From Prevotella sp. ne3005 (lineage in GTDB: Bacteria > Bacteroidota > Bacteroidia > Bacteroidales > Bacteroidaceae): a DNA stretch of 64,000 nt. Of this stretch, positions 36,900 to 46,517 are shown in pieces. Under the pieces are notes generated by a model that had not been told where the DNA came from, searched no databases, and was given only the letters and a program-made list of their open reading frames with translations. Where the stretch lies: contig NZ_FOCK01000004.1 of NCBI RefSeq assembly GCF_900110085.1, positions 248,001-312,000 on the forward strand, in the 5' to 3' direction. The translations under genes were made by a program, and so were the position numbers. How positions within the stretch are numbered: position 1 is the first letter of the stretch; the number at the start of each line of letters is the position of its first letter.

Positions 36900-38417
36900 T
36901 TACGTTTTCAACAGAAAGTCTGCAAGTTTCTGCACGGCTCTGGCCCTGTGGCTAATCTGATTCTTTACATCGAAACCTATCTCTGCAAAGGTCTTGTTAT
37001 AGCCTTCTGGTTGGAATATAGGATCGTAGCCGAATCCCTCACCACCACGCTTCTCACGAATAATCTCACCATTGACGATACCATCAAAGGTATTGACCTT
37101 ACCATCGATAATCAAAGCAATGACAGTACGGAAACGGGCTTTACGATTATCTACATTATCGAGTTCGTGAAGCAATTTCTTCATGTTAGCTTGTGAGTCA
37201 TGCCCCACTCCACCAGCATATCTGGCACTATAGACACCAGGCGCTCCACCAAGGGCATCGACCTCAAGACCTGTATCGTCAGCAAAGCAATTCACATGGT
37301 ACTTATCATACACATATTGTGCTTTGATGAGTGCATTTTCTCTCAGTGTCTGTCCTTTCTCAGGAATATCTTCTTTACAACCTATATCTGATAGTGACAT
37401 CACTTCGAACTGATTGCCCAAAATCTTCTTCACTTCACTGAGTTTATTCTGGTTATTTGTTGCAAAAACGAGTTTCATTTTCTTCTTTTTATTACTTTTG
37501 ATCTTCACTTTCATCTCATCAAAGCCTTCGCCATAGACGCCGATAACAGCACTCTGAGATACGAAAGCCTGAGGATCAATCATCTTGATCAGACGGAACA
37601 TATTGATGCTCTCGTTCTTCTTGGCCAGAATACAGAGCACCTTCATATCTTTTCCTGTATACCACCCATGACCATCGAGAATGGTTACACCATGATTCAT
37701 CTTCGTACCAATGGCATTGGCTATCTCCTGCCATTTCTTTGTGAAGATAAAGAACTGTACAGACTGTCGACGGGCATTCATCACATAGTCGAGTGTATAG
37801 TTCTCCATTGCCATCACGCAGAAGCCGAACATCACCTTATGAGCTCGTTCTGTATAGGAACCAAACTGTGGGAAGAACATACAGGAGCCAATGATACAGA
37901 AGTCGGCAGCAATAAGAACATTACCCAAAGAGACGTTGGGATGAAACTTATTCACTGAGGCAGCAATGATATCTGTGCCACCAGTAGAACCGTTATGTGT
38001 AAATACAGTAGCCAAAGCAATACCCGTAATCACACAACCAATAATCATCGACATGAAATCCTGTCCCTCACCCATCAGTTTGAAAGGCAGTCCGTTCGCT
38101 TGCTTAGGCAGTATATCCTGTGCGAACATCAGCATGAAGTAGAGGGTGAAGATAGCGAAGATGGTCTTCATCATGAACTTGAAGCCAAGAATCTTCAGGG
38201 CCACCATCAGCAGGATGCCATTGATGATGATATAGGTATTCTCCAAATGGAATCCCGTAGCATAGTAGATAATAGCCGAAAGACCTGTCACACCTCCTGC
38301 CACAATCTGGTAAGGCATCAGGAATACGGTAAAGGCTATGGTGTAAAGAAAGAGACCAAGGGTTATAAATAAATAATCCTTGACCTCATTCCAGATGATT
38401 TTGTGATTGACTGTCAT
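36900..38417 (-). CDS. Fusion: YitT-family membrane protein + RdgB/HAM1 non-canonical purine NTP pyrophosphatase
   Basis: One uninterrupted frame of 505 codons. Residues 1 to about 300 are a YitT/DUF161 protein: five or six membrane helices ([32 protein letters not shown]) and a cytosolic DUF2179 domain. A Lys-rich linker KIKSNKKKK follows, then from Met314 (position 37478) a full 192-residue Rdg[60 protein letters not shown] and SHRARA. RdgB hydrolyses ITP, dITP and XTP. The internal ATG could also serve as a separate start. The frame begins directly after the leuS stop (TAA-ATG) and porZ follows. Confidence 0.88.
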   Translation of the reverse strand: MTVNHKIIWNEVKDYLFITLGLFLYTIAFTVFLMPYQIVAGGVTGLSAIIYYATGFHLENTYIIINGILLMVALKILGFKFMMKTIFAIFTLYFMLMFAQDILPKQANGLPFKLMGEGQDFMSMIIGCVITGIALATVFTHNGSTGGTDIIAASVNKFHPNVSLGNVLIAADFCIIGSCMFFPQFGSYTERAHKVMFGFCVMAMENYTLDYVMNARRQSVQFFIFTKKWQEIANAIGTKMNHGVTILDGHGWYTGKDMKVLCILAKKNESINMFRLIKMIDPQAFVSQSAVIGVYGEGFDEMKVKIKSNKKKKMKLVFATNNQNKLSEVKKILGNQFEVMSLSDIGCKEDIPEKGQTLRENALIKAQYVYDKYHVNCFADDTGLEVDALGGAPGVYSARYAGGVGHDSQANMKKLLHELDNVDNRKARFRTVIALIIDGKVNTFDGIVNGEIIREKRGGEGFGYDPIFQPEGYNKTFAEIGFDVKNQISHRARAVQKLADFLLKT

Positions 38418-41237
38418 TTATTTCTTCAGAACAATGTTCACCATACGCTTAGGGACGATGATAACCTTTGCTACCTGGAAACCTTCGAGGTACTTCTGAG
38501 CACGCTCGTCTGCCAGCACAGCATCCTGAATGGTCTGGTTGTCTGCATCAGCAGGGAACGACATCTCAAAACGTGCCTTACCATTGAAGGCGACACCCAG
38601 CTTCACCTGACTCTCCACCAGATACTCTTCATTCCATGTAGGCCACTTGGAATCGCAGACACTACCCTGCTCGCCCAGCATCTCCCAAAGTTCCTCAGCA
38701 ATATGGGGAGCAAAAGGAGCAATCAGGATCACGAGCGTCTTCAGCATCTCCTTGTTCTTGCACTTCTGCTGAGAGAGTTCGTTTACACAGATCATGAAGG
38801 CAGAGATAGAGGTGTTATAACTGAAGGTCTCGATATCGCCGGATACCTTCTTGATGAGCTTATGCACACTCTTCAGATTGTCTGCCGTAGCCTCACCCTC
38901 ATCGAAACCATTCTGGAAGAGGTTCCAGAACTTACGCAGGAATCTGTGGCAACCATCGATACCATTGGTATCCCAAGGCTTCGACTGCTCAACAGGACCC
39001 AGGAACATCTCATAGAGACGCAGGGTGTCAGCACCATACTTCTCGACGATCATATCCGGATTAACCACATTGAACATCGACTTCGACATCTTCTCAATAG
39101 CCCAGCCACACTTGTACTGTCCATTCTCGAGGATAAACTCAGCGTTCTCATACTCAGGACGCCAAGCCTTGAAGGCATCGATATCGAGGATATCAGCCGA
39201 AACGATATTCACATCTACGTGGATGGGAGTTGTGGTGTATTGATCCTTCAGACCAAAGCTGACGAACTTACCCTTGTCGGCACCCTCGTCTTCAATACGA
39301 TAAACGAAGTTAGAGCGACCCTGAATCATTCCCTGATTGACGAGTTTCTTGAAGGGCTCATCCTCGCAAGAGTAGCCAGAGTCATAGAGGAACTTATTCC
39401 AGAAACGAGAGTAGATCAGGTGACCAGTAGCGTGCTCCGTACCTCCTACATAGAGGTCAACATTACGCCAATACTCATCGGCATCACGACTCACAAGAGC
39501 CTTCTCGTTCTTTGGGTCCATATAGCGCAGATAGTAAGCTGAACTTCCTGCAAAACCAGGCATCGTGTTCAGCTCCAAGGGGAAGACAGTCTTGTTGTCA
39601 ATCTCATCCTTCGATACCACCTTGTCGAACTTGGTATCCCAAGCCCACATCTTAGCACGACCCAATGGGGGCTCACCTGTCTCCGTAGGCTTGTACTCAT
39701 CAATCTCAGGCAACAGCAGCGGCAGACACTCCTTGGGGATCATATAGGGCATATCGTCCTTATAGTAAACAGGGAACGGCTCACCCCAGTAGCGCTGACG
39801 AGAGAAGATGGCATCGCGCAGACGATAGTTCACCTTCACACGACCCAAGCCCTGTTCTGTTACGAACTTCTTCGTGGCAGCGATAGCCTCCTTAACAGTC
39901 AAGCCATTGAGGCTGAACTTGCTGCTAGCAGAGTTACACATGATACCTTCCTTGGCATCATAGCTCTCCTCGCTGACATCGGCACCCTCAATCAGAGGAA
40001 TGATAGGCAGACCAAAGTGCTTGGCAAAGGCATAGTCACGAGAGTCGTGAGCAGGTACAGCCATGATGGCACCAGTACCATAACCAGCCAACACGTATTC
40101 TGCAATCCAGATGGGGATTTTTTCATCTGTAAACGGATTGATGGCATAGCTGCCAGAGAACACACCAGTCACCTTGTGGTCCATCTGGCGATCACGCTCT
40201 GTGCGCTTCTTCACGTAGTCCAGATACTTTTCTACCTCAGCCTTCTGCTCAGGAGTGGTGAGTTCAGCTACGAGGTCACTCTCAGGAGCCAGTACCATGA
40301 AGGTGACACCAAACATCGTATCAGCACGAGTGGTGAAGATGGTGAAGTGCTTGTCTGAGTCAGCCACGTTGAACTCTACCTCAGTACCCTCACTACGACC
40401 AATCCAGTTCCGCTGGGTCTCCTTCAGTGAGTCTGTCCAATCAATCTCCTCCAGACCATCGAGCAGACGCTGGGCGTAAGCAGAAACACGCAGACACCAC
40501 TGTCGCATCTTCTTCTGCACCACAGGATAGCCACCACGAACGCTGACGCCATCCACTACCTCATCGTTAGCCAATACGGTGCCAAGTTTAGGACACCAGT
40601 TCACCATCGTATCAGCCAGGTAGGCAATACGGTAGTTCATCAGCACCTCCTGCTTCTTCTTCTCAGAGAAACCAGCCCAGTCGGAAGCTGTGAAGTGCAG
40701 CTCCTCAGTACCCAGGGCGTTACAGTTCTCAGTACCCATCAGTTCGAAGTGCTCAATCAGCTTAATGGTAGGCTGAGCCTTATGGGATGAAGTAGAGAAA
40801 TAGCTCTTGAACATACGCTGGAAAGCCCACTGCGTCCACTTATAGTAGATAGGATCGCAAGTGCGAACCTCGCGCTCCCAATCGAAGCAGAAGCCGATCT
40901 TATCCAACTGACTGCGATAGCGGTTGATGTTCTCAACGGTGGTCTTCTCAGGGTGTTGACCCGTTTGGATAGCATACTGCTCAGCAGGAAGTCCGTAAGC
41001 ATCATAACCCATGGGGTTCAGCACGTTGAAGCCCTGCTGGCGCTTATAGCGGGCATAGATATCACTGGCGATATAGCCAAGGGGATGACCCACGTGCAAG
41101 CCTGCCCCAGAGGGGTAAGGGAACATGTTCAGCACGTAGAACTTCTTCTTGTTCTTGTCCTCCACCACGCGATAGGTACCATTCTCCACCCATCGCTTCT
41201 GCCATTTCTGTTCGATGTCTCTGAAATTGTAATCCAT
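38418..41237 (-). CDS. leuS: Leucyl-tRNA synthetase
   Basis: A 939-residue class I synthetase. The start at 41237 ([16 protein letters not shown]) lies 46 bp after a TATCTTTG box; the longer frame would begin upstream of good context. HIGH-type motif is in [14 protein letters not shown], the editing domain (CP1) has [18 protein letters not shown], and the second signature is KMSKSMFN. The C-terminal anticodon-binding and LeuRS-specific domains are complete. First gene of a leuS-yitT::rdgB-porZ operon. Confidence 0.97.
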   Translation of the reverse strand: MDYNFRDIEQKWQKRWVENGTYRVVEDKNKKKFYVLNMFPYPSGAGLHVGHPLGYIASDIYARYKRQQGFNVLNPMGYDAYGLPAEQYAIQTGQHPEKTTVENINRYRSQLDKIGFCFDWEREVRTCDPIYYKWTQWAFQRMFKSYFSTSSHKAQPTIKLIEHFELMGTENCNALGTEELHFTASDWAGFSEKKKQEVLMNYRIAYLADTMVNWCPKLGTVLANDEVVDGVSVRGGYPVVQKKMRQWCLRVSAYAQRLLDGLEEIDWTDSLKETQRNWIGRSEGTEVEFNVADSDKHFTIFTTRADTMFGVTFMVLAPESDLVAELTTPEQKAEVEKYLDYVKKRTERDRQMDHKVTGVFSGSYAINPFTDEKIPIWIAEYVLAGYGTGAIMAVPAHDSRDYAFAKHFGLPIIPLIEGADVSEESYDAKEGIMCNSASSKFSLNGLTVKEAIAATKKFVTEQGLGRVKVNYRLRDAIFSRQRYWGEPFPVYYKDDMPYMIPKECLPLLLPEIDEYKPTETGEPPLGRAKMWAWDTKFDKVVSKDEIDNKTVFPLELNTMPGFAGSSAYYLRYMDPKNEKALVSRDADEYWRNVDLYVGGTEHATGHLIYSRFWNKFLYDSGYSCEDEPFKKLVNQGMIQGRSNFVYRIEDEGADKGKFVSFGLKDQYTTTPIHVDVNIVSADILDIDAFKAWRPEYENAEFILENGQYKCGWAIEKMSKSMFNVVNPDMIVEKYGADTLRLYEMFLGPVEQSKPWDTNGIDGCHRFLRKFWNLFQNGFDEGEATADNLKSVHKLIKKVSGDIETFSYNTSISAFMICVNELSQQKCKNKEMLKTLVILIAPFAPHIAEELWEMLGEQGSVCDSKWPTWNEEYLVESQVKLGVAFNGKARFEMSFPADADNQTIQDAVLADERAQKYLEGFQVAKVIIVPKRMVNIVLKK

Positions 41238-41283
41238 TGTATCTTTCTTTTTTAATTGTTTCCGTACATTAATACTGAGGGTG

Positions 41284-41291
41284 CAAAGATA
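41284..41291 (-). promoter_or_regulatory. -7 element for the leuS operon
   Basis: TATCTTTG on the minus strand 46 bp upstream of the leuS ATG. Confidence 0.7.
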
Positions 41292-41356
41292 GTGTAAATC
41301 GTGCAAATAACCAAATTTATTTTGATTTATTTCTTTGGCAATTGATAATAAATGGT

Positions 41357-41364
41357 TACCTTTG
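41357..41364 (+). promoter_or_regulatory. -7 element for the FNT gene
   Basis: TACCTTTG 23 bp before the ATG at 41388, and within the longer upstream frame, which it excludes. Confidence 0.7.
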
Positions 41365-41387
41365 CAGCCATAATAACAAGAACAGGG

Positions 41388-41993
41388 ATGATAAGAAAGA
41401 TTTTGCCTTTGGCTATTCTGGCAGGAATATGTATTTCCATAGGATGTGTGGTTAATCTCAGAGTTGGTGGTGTGGCTGGTGCCGTACTGTTTGCTTTTGG
41501 ACTCACCACGGTGGTGTATTATGGACTGAAGCTCTATACGGGCACAGCAGGATTCATCCGTATGAAGGGCGATTGGACCATGCTTGGCTTGGTACTCCTG
41601 GGAAATATCATTGGCTGTCTGCTCTCTGCGTGGCTGATAGCCTATGCCCAGCCTGATTGCATCGAACCTGCTTCGAAGATTCTGGCTGGACGTCTGGCCA
41701 AAGGACCCTTTGCTTGTTTCCTGTTAGCCATTGGTTGTGGCTTTATCATGACCACAGCTGTGGAGTTTGCCCGTAAGGGAAAGATGTTGACTTTGCTCTT
41801 AGGAGTCCCTGTGTTCATCCTATGTGGCTTTGCCCACTCCATCGCTGATGCCTTCTACTTCCTGGTCTCCCCAGCAGAACAAGTCTTACAGGCTGATGTC
41901 CTCATCGTTTACATCAGTGAAGTCTTAGGCAACTTCGTAGGCTGCAACCTCTATCGCTGGATGCTCGTCTTCGAACAGCAACCTCAAGGCTGA
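41388..41993 (+). CDS. Formate/nitrite transporter (FNT) family protein
   Basis: A 201-residue inner-membrane channel of the FocA/NirC family with about six helices. The start at 41388 ([20 protein letters not shown]) follows its promoter. Characteristic half-helix segments are [11 protein letters not shown] and [12 protein letters not shown] in the first half, and [12 protein letters not shown] and [14 protein letters not shown] in the second. It is shorter than E. coli FocA (285). Formate or another small anion is the expected substrate. The DNA encoding its last residues (41953-41976) recurs exactly at 43312. Confidence 0.82.
   Translation: MIRKILPLAILAGICISIGCVVNLRVGGVAGAVLFAFGLTTVVYYGLKLYTGTAGFIRMKGDWTMLGLVLLGNIIGCLLSAWLIAYAQPDCIEPASKILAGRLAKGPFACFLLAIGCGFIMTTAVEFARKGKMLTLLLGVPVFILCGFAHSIADAFYFLVSPAEQVLQADVLIVYISEVLGNFVGCNLYRWMLVFEQQPQG
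41953..41976 (+). repeat. 24-bp direct repeat, left copy (inside FNT 3' end)
   Basis: Begins ATCGCTGGATGCTC and ends TTCGAAC; identical to 43312-43335. The two copies bracket the ATPase gene. Confidence 0.9.
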
Positions 41994-42126
41994 CGAGAAC
42001 GTATATCGTTCCCCACGATCCGTAAGCTCGAGAGCTTCTTCGTACTTGCCTACTTTTATTTCAAACAAATTATTCTCAGAAAATTATTTTTTTTAAATAA
42101 TTCTTTGTGGATATAGATAGTTTTTG

Positions 42127-42134
42127 TATCTTTG
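42127..42134 (+). promoter_or_regulatory. -7 element for the AAA ATPase gene
   Basis: TATCTTTG 27 bp before the ATG. Confidence 0.75.
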
Positions 42135-42161
42135 CAGCGTATAACATAATATATCAGAGAT

Positions 42162-43301
42162 ATGATAAAGAACACCAACCCATTTATTGTGTCAGGCAAG
42201 ATTCCCGTTGCATTATTTTGTGATCGTAAGGAAGAAACAGATAGTCTGCTGAAGTTTCTTCAGAGTGAGGAGAACGTGGTTTTGATGTCGCAGCGTCGTA
42301 TGGGAAAGACAAAGCTTGTGGAACACTGCAGTGAGGTGAATATGCTCGAAAAGCAATATATCCTGATAAACGTTGATATTCTGCACACTACCTCACTGCG
42401 AGAATTCATCCAATTATTTGGAGGTGTTGTTTTTGACAGTGTTGCTCGTCGTAGTGCAAAGATGATGAAGTTATTCACAGCAACATTAAAGTCGTTAAAG
42501 GGAAGTTTTGGTTATGACCCTATACAAAATATACCCACTTTTGATATTCGTTTGGGTGATTTAACAACACCGGAATATACATTAAATGAAATATTCCAAT
42601 ATATAGAAAAGGCTGATCGACGTTGTATCATTGTTATTGATGAGTTTCAGCAGGTGACTAAATATTCCGAAAAGAATGTGGAGGCCATGTTACGCTCACA
42701 CATACAAAAGCTTTCAAACGCAAATTTTGTATTTTCTGGTAGTCAGCGTAGGTTGATGGAAGAGATGTTTTTCTCTGAAAAGCGGCCTTTCTATATGAGT
42801 GCCCGTAGCATACAATTGTCGCCCATTCCGTTTTCTGACTATTTTCAGTTTGCAAGTTATCACTTCAATCAGGCAGGAAAATCCATTGAGGAAGCAGCAG
42901 TACAACAAGTTTATGACACATTCTTTGGTGTAACACTTTATCTTCAGAGAATGATGAAGGATGCTTTCAATCTTACCTCAAAAGGTGAAAAATGCGACGA
43001 AGCGTCTATCAAACAGATCATAAATGACTATGTGTTGGAATGCGAACCAAGACTCAGGGAACAACTGGCCTTTGTCACTGAAACACAGAAAGAACTACTC
43101 TATGCTGTCAGTGAGGAACAGGAACCTGTTAAAAACCTAACAGCTTCAGCTTTCATAAAACGTCATCGCTTAAAGTCATCAAGTGCTGTTCAAGCTGCTG
43201 CAAAGAAACTATTGGAATATGACTTATTAACTCGCAATGAGGGTTCCTACTCAATTGCTGACCCTCTGATGGCTTTGTGGTTGAAATCAAAGAGATTTTA
43301 A
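42162..43301 (+). CDS. AAA/STAND-type ATPase (archaeal ATPase family)
   Basis: A 379-residue ATPase of the type common as isolated genes in Bacteroidota and archaea. The N-terminus NPFIVSGKIPVALFCDRKEE is typical. Walker A is MSQRRMGKTKLVEH, Walker B CIIVIDEFQQ, and sensor-1-like FVFSGSQRRLMEEMF follows. The C-terminus is a winged-helix-like region ending SYSIADPLMALWLK. The role is unknown. The coding DNA looks more A/T-rich than its neighbours, and an exact 24-bp direct repeat flanks the gene, so it may be a recent arrival. Confidence 0.82.
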   Translation: MIKNTNPFIVSGKIPVALFCDRKEETDSLLKFLQSEENVVLMSQRRMGKTKLVEHCSEVNMLEKQYILINVDILHTTSLREFIQLFGGVVFDSVARRSAKMMKLFTATLKSLKGSFGYDPIQNIPTFDIRLGDLTTPEYTLNEIFQYIEKADRRCIIVIDEFQQVTKYSEKNVEAMLRSHIQKLSNANFVFSGSQRRLMEEMFFSEKRPFYMSARSIQLSPIPFSDYFQFASYHFNQAGKSIEEAAVQQVYDTFFGVTLYLQRMMKDAFNLTSKGEKCDEASIKQIINDYVLECEPRLREQLAFVTETQKELLYAVSEEQEPVKNLTASAFIKRHRLKSSSAVQAAAKKLLEYDLLTRNEGSYSIADPLMALWLKSKRF

Positions 43302-43311
43302 AGTCCACTCC

Positions 43312-43335
43312 ATCGCTGGATGCTCGTCTTCGAAC
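43312..43335 (+). repeat. 24-bp direct repeat, right copy (after ATPase)
   Basis: Exact copy of 41953-41976 (FNT 3' coding end), 1359 bp downstream and just after the ATPase stop. Confidence 0.9.
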
Positions 43336-43488
43336 CCAAATCAGAATGAAGTAAACAATCATCCCCTACTCATTATCAAACTCGAAGATCGCTCAGTTCT
43401 CCCAAAAGCGCAAGAATTCCCTTCCCACAATGTTTTTAAATAATAGTTGTTAAGGTAGCATTTCAAGATCTAATGAGCTGTTGAAAAA

Positions 43489-43524
43489 GTTTAGATGTTT
43501 AGGAAAAATCCTGAACATCTAAAC
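43489..43524. terminator. Strong hairpin, probable terminator
   Basis: 16-bp stem GTTTAGATGTTTAGGA / TCCTGAACATCTAAAC (one G-T type mismatch) with AAAA loop, in the 275-bp gap between the ATPase gene and the convergent small lipoprotein gene. The rest of the gap (43336-43488) shows no gene. Confidence 0.65.
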
Positions 43525-43576
43525 ACATACATTTCTTGAATACTATAACGCTAAATACTGAGATTCTAATATTTAG

Positions 43577-43930
43577 CTATTGCTTTATATAGGTTATCTC
43601 CCCTATGGTAACTCTATTACCACTCATTTTAAAATAATTACTTTCTGTTTCACCTGATGAATTTGTAATATAAATAGTATTTCCGTCAATTTTATATTTA
43701 CCTTCAAAAGATTTCCACACATTTCCGTTTTGTGTTATAGATATTTTTATCTGGTATCCACTTATAACCATAGTAAACAATTCTATTGGGTCACCGTTTT
43801 CCTCAATATAAGTTCCAGAAGGGATACTAGTATAAGTTTCATCATCATCACTGCTGCATGATGTGAACCCTAAACTTAACATTGTTACCATCATAATGGC
43901 CAATAGATGAATTAAATTTTTCTTGTACAT
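43577..43930 (-). CDS. Small hypothetical lipoprotein
   Basis: A 117-residue lipoprotein. The start at 43930 (MYKKNLIHLLAIMMVTMLSL) gives a normal signal with lipobox GFTSC, Cys25, then SSDDDE. The mature part of about 90 residues is beta-strand rich (SGTYIEENGDPIELFTMVI, WKSFEGKYKIDGNTIYIT) and resembles the lipocalin-like or DUF-type small lipoproteins frequent in Bacteroidota; no exact family is recognised. A TATCTTTG box 250 bp upstream may drive it through a long leader. Confidence 0.72.
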   Translation of the reverse strand: MYKKNLIHLLAIMMVTMLSLGFTSCSSDDDETYTSIPSGTYIEENGDPIELFTMVISGYQIKISITQNGNVWKSFEGKYKIDGNTIYITNSSGETESNYFKMSGNRVTIGEITYIKQ

Positions 43931-44159
43931 AATGTTTTGAATTAAGTTGTGCAATATTGCTTTTTATTCTTTCATTGATACTGCACTAACCTTTAAAAAA
44001 GAAAGCGCAGACTTCCGTCATACGCTACTCAGGCCTACCACAGCCATCAATCCACTATGAGGAAATCCACGCTTAGCGTGAACTTCAATGTGAATTGATA
44101 TTGCTCGTTCATTATCTATCGAGGTGGTAGTTCGAGTAGCGATTGAGCAAAAAAGTAAA

Positions 44160-44175
44160 TGCATTATTTAATGCA
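44160..44175. promoter_or_regulatory. Palindromic operator-like site
   Basis: TGCATTA-TT-TAATGCA, a perfect 7-bp dyad placed over the expected transcription start of the minus-strand promoter at 44181-44188. Confidence 0.4.
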
Positions 44176-44180
44176 CGCTG

Positions 44181-44188
44181 CAAAGATA
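44181..44188 (-). promoter_or_regulatory. -7 element pointing toward the small lipoprotein
   Basis: TATCTTTG on the minus strand. The nearest downstream annotated gene starts 250 bp away at 43930. Confidence 0.55.
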
Positions 44189-44355
44189 AGAAATATTTCC
44201 GAAACTCAAAAGAAAAAAACAGGAAATCTTTTGGATTCCTGCCAAGTAGTGTTATAATCGAGATAGATTAGAACAAATCTTCCATTTGTATATGGAAAAA
44301 TTCTTTGAGGGCACAAAAGCTCCAGATCCTTTTGCATCCCGACCCCTTCTTCGCC

Positions 44356-44395
44356 AACGATGACAGCGATGACAATCGGTGTCATCGTCATCGTT
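44356..44395. repeat. Inverted repeat with GATGAC-rich arms
   Basis: AACGATGACAGCGATGACA against TGTCATCGTCATCGTT, pairing with a 3-nt bulge and a 5-nt loop. Each arm is itself a short tandem of CGATGAC. It lies 147 bp before array C. Confidence 0.7.
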
Positions 44396-44542
44396 CAGGC
44401 ATCTATACCATTATTATGGAATAGAATAAACGTGATGTCAAATTGTAAAGAAAAGTATCAAGAATTTAACACTCTTGGATGAGTGCTTCCAGGAAACGGA
44501 AAGCCTGAATATGGCAGAATTATTGACAAAAGAAACCTTCGT

Positions 44543-44630
44543 CGGAGTTTGATGGGACTAAACCTGGACTTTAGTCCGAGCAAAGTCCAGGTTTGTGACG
44601 TACAAAGTTAGTCTTTTATAGGGCCAAAGA
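44543..44630. repeat. 22-bp-period dyad array C (4 units)
   Basis: Read on the minus strand, units start at 44630, 44608, 44586 and 44564. Their cores are TTTGGC-CCT-ATAAAA, TTTGTA-CGT-CACAAA, TTTGCT-CGG-ACTAAA and TTTAGT-CCC-ATCAAA. The third unit shares 24 of 26 bases with array B. It lies 3' of the UDG-family gene. Confidence 0.75.
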
Positions 44631-44817
44631 TAGTCTAAAATGGGCTAAAAAACAGTGTTTGGCAGGATGAATTCTTTACATTTTCAGACCCGAAATCCAT
44701 AACCGTTTTAGTATCAACGAATTACAAAATGGCTCATATTTCACGTCTTTCAAGCCCAAAGATGAGTTGGGCTCTAAAACGCGATTCTCACGCATCGGTT
44801 TGTCAGTATATTTCTCT

Positions 44818-45453
44818 TCATCCCAAGAGTCCTGTATGCTCGAACATCTTCCGATAGGCCTCGGCTTTCTTGGTGAAGGCCAAGGGATAGGCACGAGAGG
44901 ATGAAGGGAGGCGATAGAGGATGATTGACTCTGAATCGTGATTCAAGAGCTGGGGGATGGTGACGAAGGTGTTGACCTTGGGCGTCTCTGGGATTTGGAG
45001 GGTGGCGCAGATGGTGTCTGTGGCCTTCTCGCCTGTGGTGACGATGGCCCTGAGGTGAGGGAGCTTAGAGATAAGTGCGGGGATATCCGTAGGTTCCACC
45101 ACCTCGAGAAACTTATCAGAGGCATTGTCCATCAGGCGACGAATGGCTGTAGAGGTATCGTAGAAGGCGATGCCCTTGTCTTGGCAGAAGCTGACTATCT
45201 CGTTGATCTTAAATCGTTTAGCCTCGACATCTACGAAATGGTTGCGATCTCCGAAAAACACCTCCCCTTCGATGCGCCAATGGTCGTTGATGAAGTTGGG
45301 GTAATAGAAATCGATGCACCAGCGTTTGCGCTGGGGAGGGAAGCTGCCCAAGAACAGCACTTTGGCATTCTCTGGCAGGAAAGGGATGAGCGGATGGTAC
45401 TCTACCCCACCCTCGCTTCGCTGGATATTCTCTGTGTTCAGATACGACTTCAT
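44818..45453 (-). CDS. Uracil-DNA glycosylase superfamily protein
   Basis: A 211-residue DNA glycosylase-like protein. Motif A region is VLFLGSFPPQRKRW and motif B LPSSSRAYP; the alpha/beta UDG core runs about 25-200. This subgroup of the superfamily (DNA glycosylase / G:T-U mismatch type) is expected to excise damaged or mismatched pyrimidines. The start is the ATG at 45453, one base after the stop of the LD-carboxypeptidase gene, so both are co-transcribed. Confidence 0.8.
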   Translation of the reverse strand: MKSYLNTENIQRSEGGVEYHPLIPFLPENAKVLFLGSFPPQRKRWCIDFYYPNFINDHWRIEGEVFFGDRNHFVDVEAKRFKINEIVSFCQDKGIAFYDTSTAIRRLMDNASDKFLEVVEPTDIPALISKLPHLRAIVTTGEKATDTICATLQIPETPKVNTFVTIPQLLNHDSESIILYRLPSSSRAYPLAFTKKAEAYRKMFEHTGLLG

Positions 45454-45454
45454 A

Positions 45455-46408
45455 CTATTGATAGCTAAGCGTTGTGCCCTCAGGCGTCACCTCGAGTGTG
45501 GCTCTGGCACCAGTAAGCAAAGGGAAGTTGCGCAGATGGGCATGACCCACAGGGAAATCGAAGCAGACGGGAATGCCATAGTGCTTCATATACTCGTGGA
45601 GCATCTGATACATATCCTGGAAACCATTCTCGGGGTGCTTGTATTTGTTGAACTGTCCTACGATGATGCCTCGTAGATGGGGCAGCAGGCCTCGTATCTC
45701 CACATTGTGAAGCATGCGATCCACCTTGCTCATCCCCTCGCCTGTATCCTCCATGAAGAGGATGATATCATCGAGCAGCAGAGGGTCGAAGTCGGAACCA
45801 GCCAGATCATTGTAGACAGAGAGGTTACCCCCTACGACGATGCCCTCTGCCCTACCCTTGATGTCGAGCGGATGGGGCGCCACTCGATAGGTGGGCAGTT
45901 CACCTTGCAGCATTCGTCGGAGCGTCTGACTGATGGTGTCATTACCCTCGTAAGTCTTTAGTGCCCAGCACATGGAGCCATGAATACCCTTCACCCCTGC
46001 CCTCGCCTCAGCACAGAGCAAGGCTGTCACATCGCTGAATCCAATGATCGTCTTGGGATATTGGCGAAGCGTATCGAGCGACAAGCGTGCCAGCAGGTGG
46101 GCAGCCCCATCACCACCTCGAGAGCACATAACGGCCTTTACGCTTGGTTCTCTGAGAGCCCAGAGCAAGTCGGAGAGGCGCTCGTCGATGGTGCCGGCAA
46201 AACCATGATAGTCGTTGAGGGCGTTTGGTCCCACCACACAATGGTAGCCCCAGCTCTCCAACGTACGGATGCCCCCATTGATGGTAGTGGTATCCGTACT
46301 GCTCGATGGCGAGATAATCGCGATGGTGTCGCCTTCATGCAGAATCTGTGCTGACAGTGAGGGCATCCAGCAGAGCAAGAGCCCCAAGAGACAGTATTTC
46401 TTCATCAT
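45455..46408 (-). CDS. LD-carboxypeptidase (peptidase family S66)
   Basis: A 317-residue exported peptidase that trims the terminal D-Ala from murein tetrapeptides during wall recycling. The signal peptide ends SLSAQ. The serine is in GIHGSMCWAL, the Glu in FMEDTGEGMSKVDRML and the His in PVGHAHLRNFPLL. The RGGDGAAHLL loop matches the family's RGGYG segment with Asp replacing Tyr. E. coli LdcA is cytoplasmic, whereas this one has a signal peptide. First gene of a two-gene unit with the UDG-family gene. The second of the two adjacent ATGs (46405) is an alternative start. Confidence 0.9.
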   Translation of the reverse strand: MMKKYCLLGLLLCWMPSLSAQILHEGDTIAIISPSSSTDTTTINGGIRTLESWGYHCVVGPNALNDYHGFAGTIDERLSDLLWALREPSVKAVMCSRGGDGAAHLLARLSLDTLRQYPKTIIGFSDVTALLCAEARAGVKGIHGSMCWALKTYEGNDTISQTLRRMLQGELPTYRVAPHPLDIKGRAEGIVVGGNLSVYNDLAGSDFDPLLLDDIILFMEDTGEGMSKVDRMLHNVEIRGLLPHLRGIIVGQFNKYKHPENGFQDMYQMLHEYMKHYGIPVCFDFPVGHAHLRNFPLLTGARATLEVTPEGTTLSYQ

Positions 46409-46412
46409 GATG

Positions 46413-46420
46413 CAAAGTTA
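46413..46420 (-). promoter_or_regulatory. -7 element for the LD-carboxypeptidase unit
   Basis: TAACTTTG on the minus strand 5 bp before the first ATG, implying an almost leaderless transcript or use of the second ATG. Confidence 0.6.
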
Positions 46421-46483
46421 CGAATAAAAAGTGAAAGATGATTTATTTTCAGGGGAAAATTTTGTCAATTGGGAAAAAAGGAG

Positions 46484-46491
46484 TAACTTTG
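46484..46491 (+). promoter_or_regulatory. Promoter of mutS
   Basis: -7 element TAACTTTG with -33 element TTTG at 46461-46464 (19-bp spacing). It lies inside the longer upstream frame and sets the start at 46518. Confidence 0.8.
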
Positions 46492-46517
46492 TCGCTCAAT
46501 ATAAAAAGGTAGCAGAT

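Larger units (their letters stand above)
43931..44817. other. 887-bp gap: leader region, hairpin and repeat array, no convincing gene
   Basis: From left to right: a probable long leader for the small lipoprotein gene (43931-44175), containing a 21-residue minus-strand frame (44047-44112, MNEQYQFTLKFTLSVDFLIVD) that is not recognised; a palindrome and promoter at 44160-44188; a minus-strand frame at 44206-44391 with no family resemblance; an inverted repeat at 44356; the 22-bp array C; and a GCCCAA/TTGGGC stem near 44753 beyond the UDG-family stop. Confidence 0.5.

Noticed and set aside
44206-44391. Minus-strand frame of 61 residues as a gene
   Set aside because: Its start lies in the tandem-armed inverted repeat, it matches no family I recognise and has no promoter of its own.
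46431-46517. Upstream start of mutS
   Set aside because: The -33/-7 promoter lies within this stretch, and conserved MutS sequence begins after 46518.
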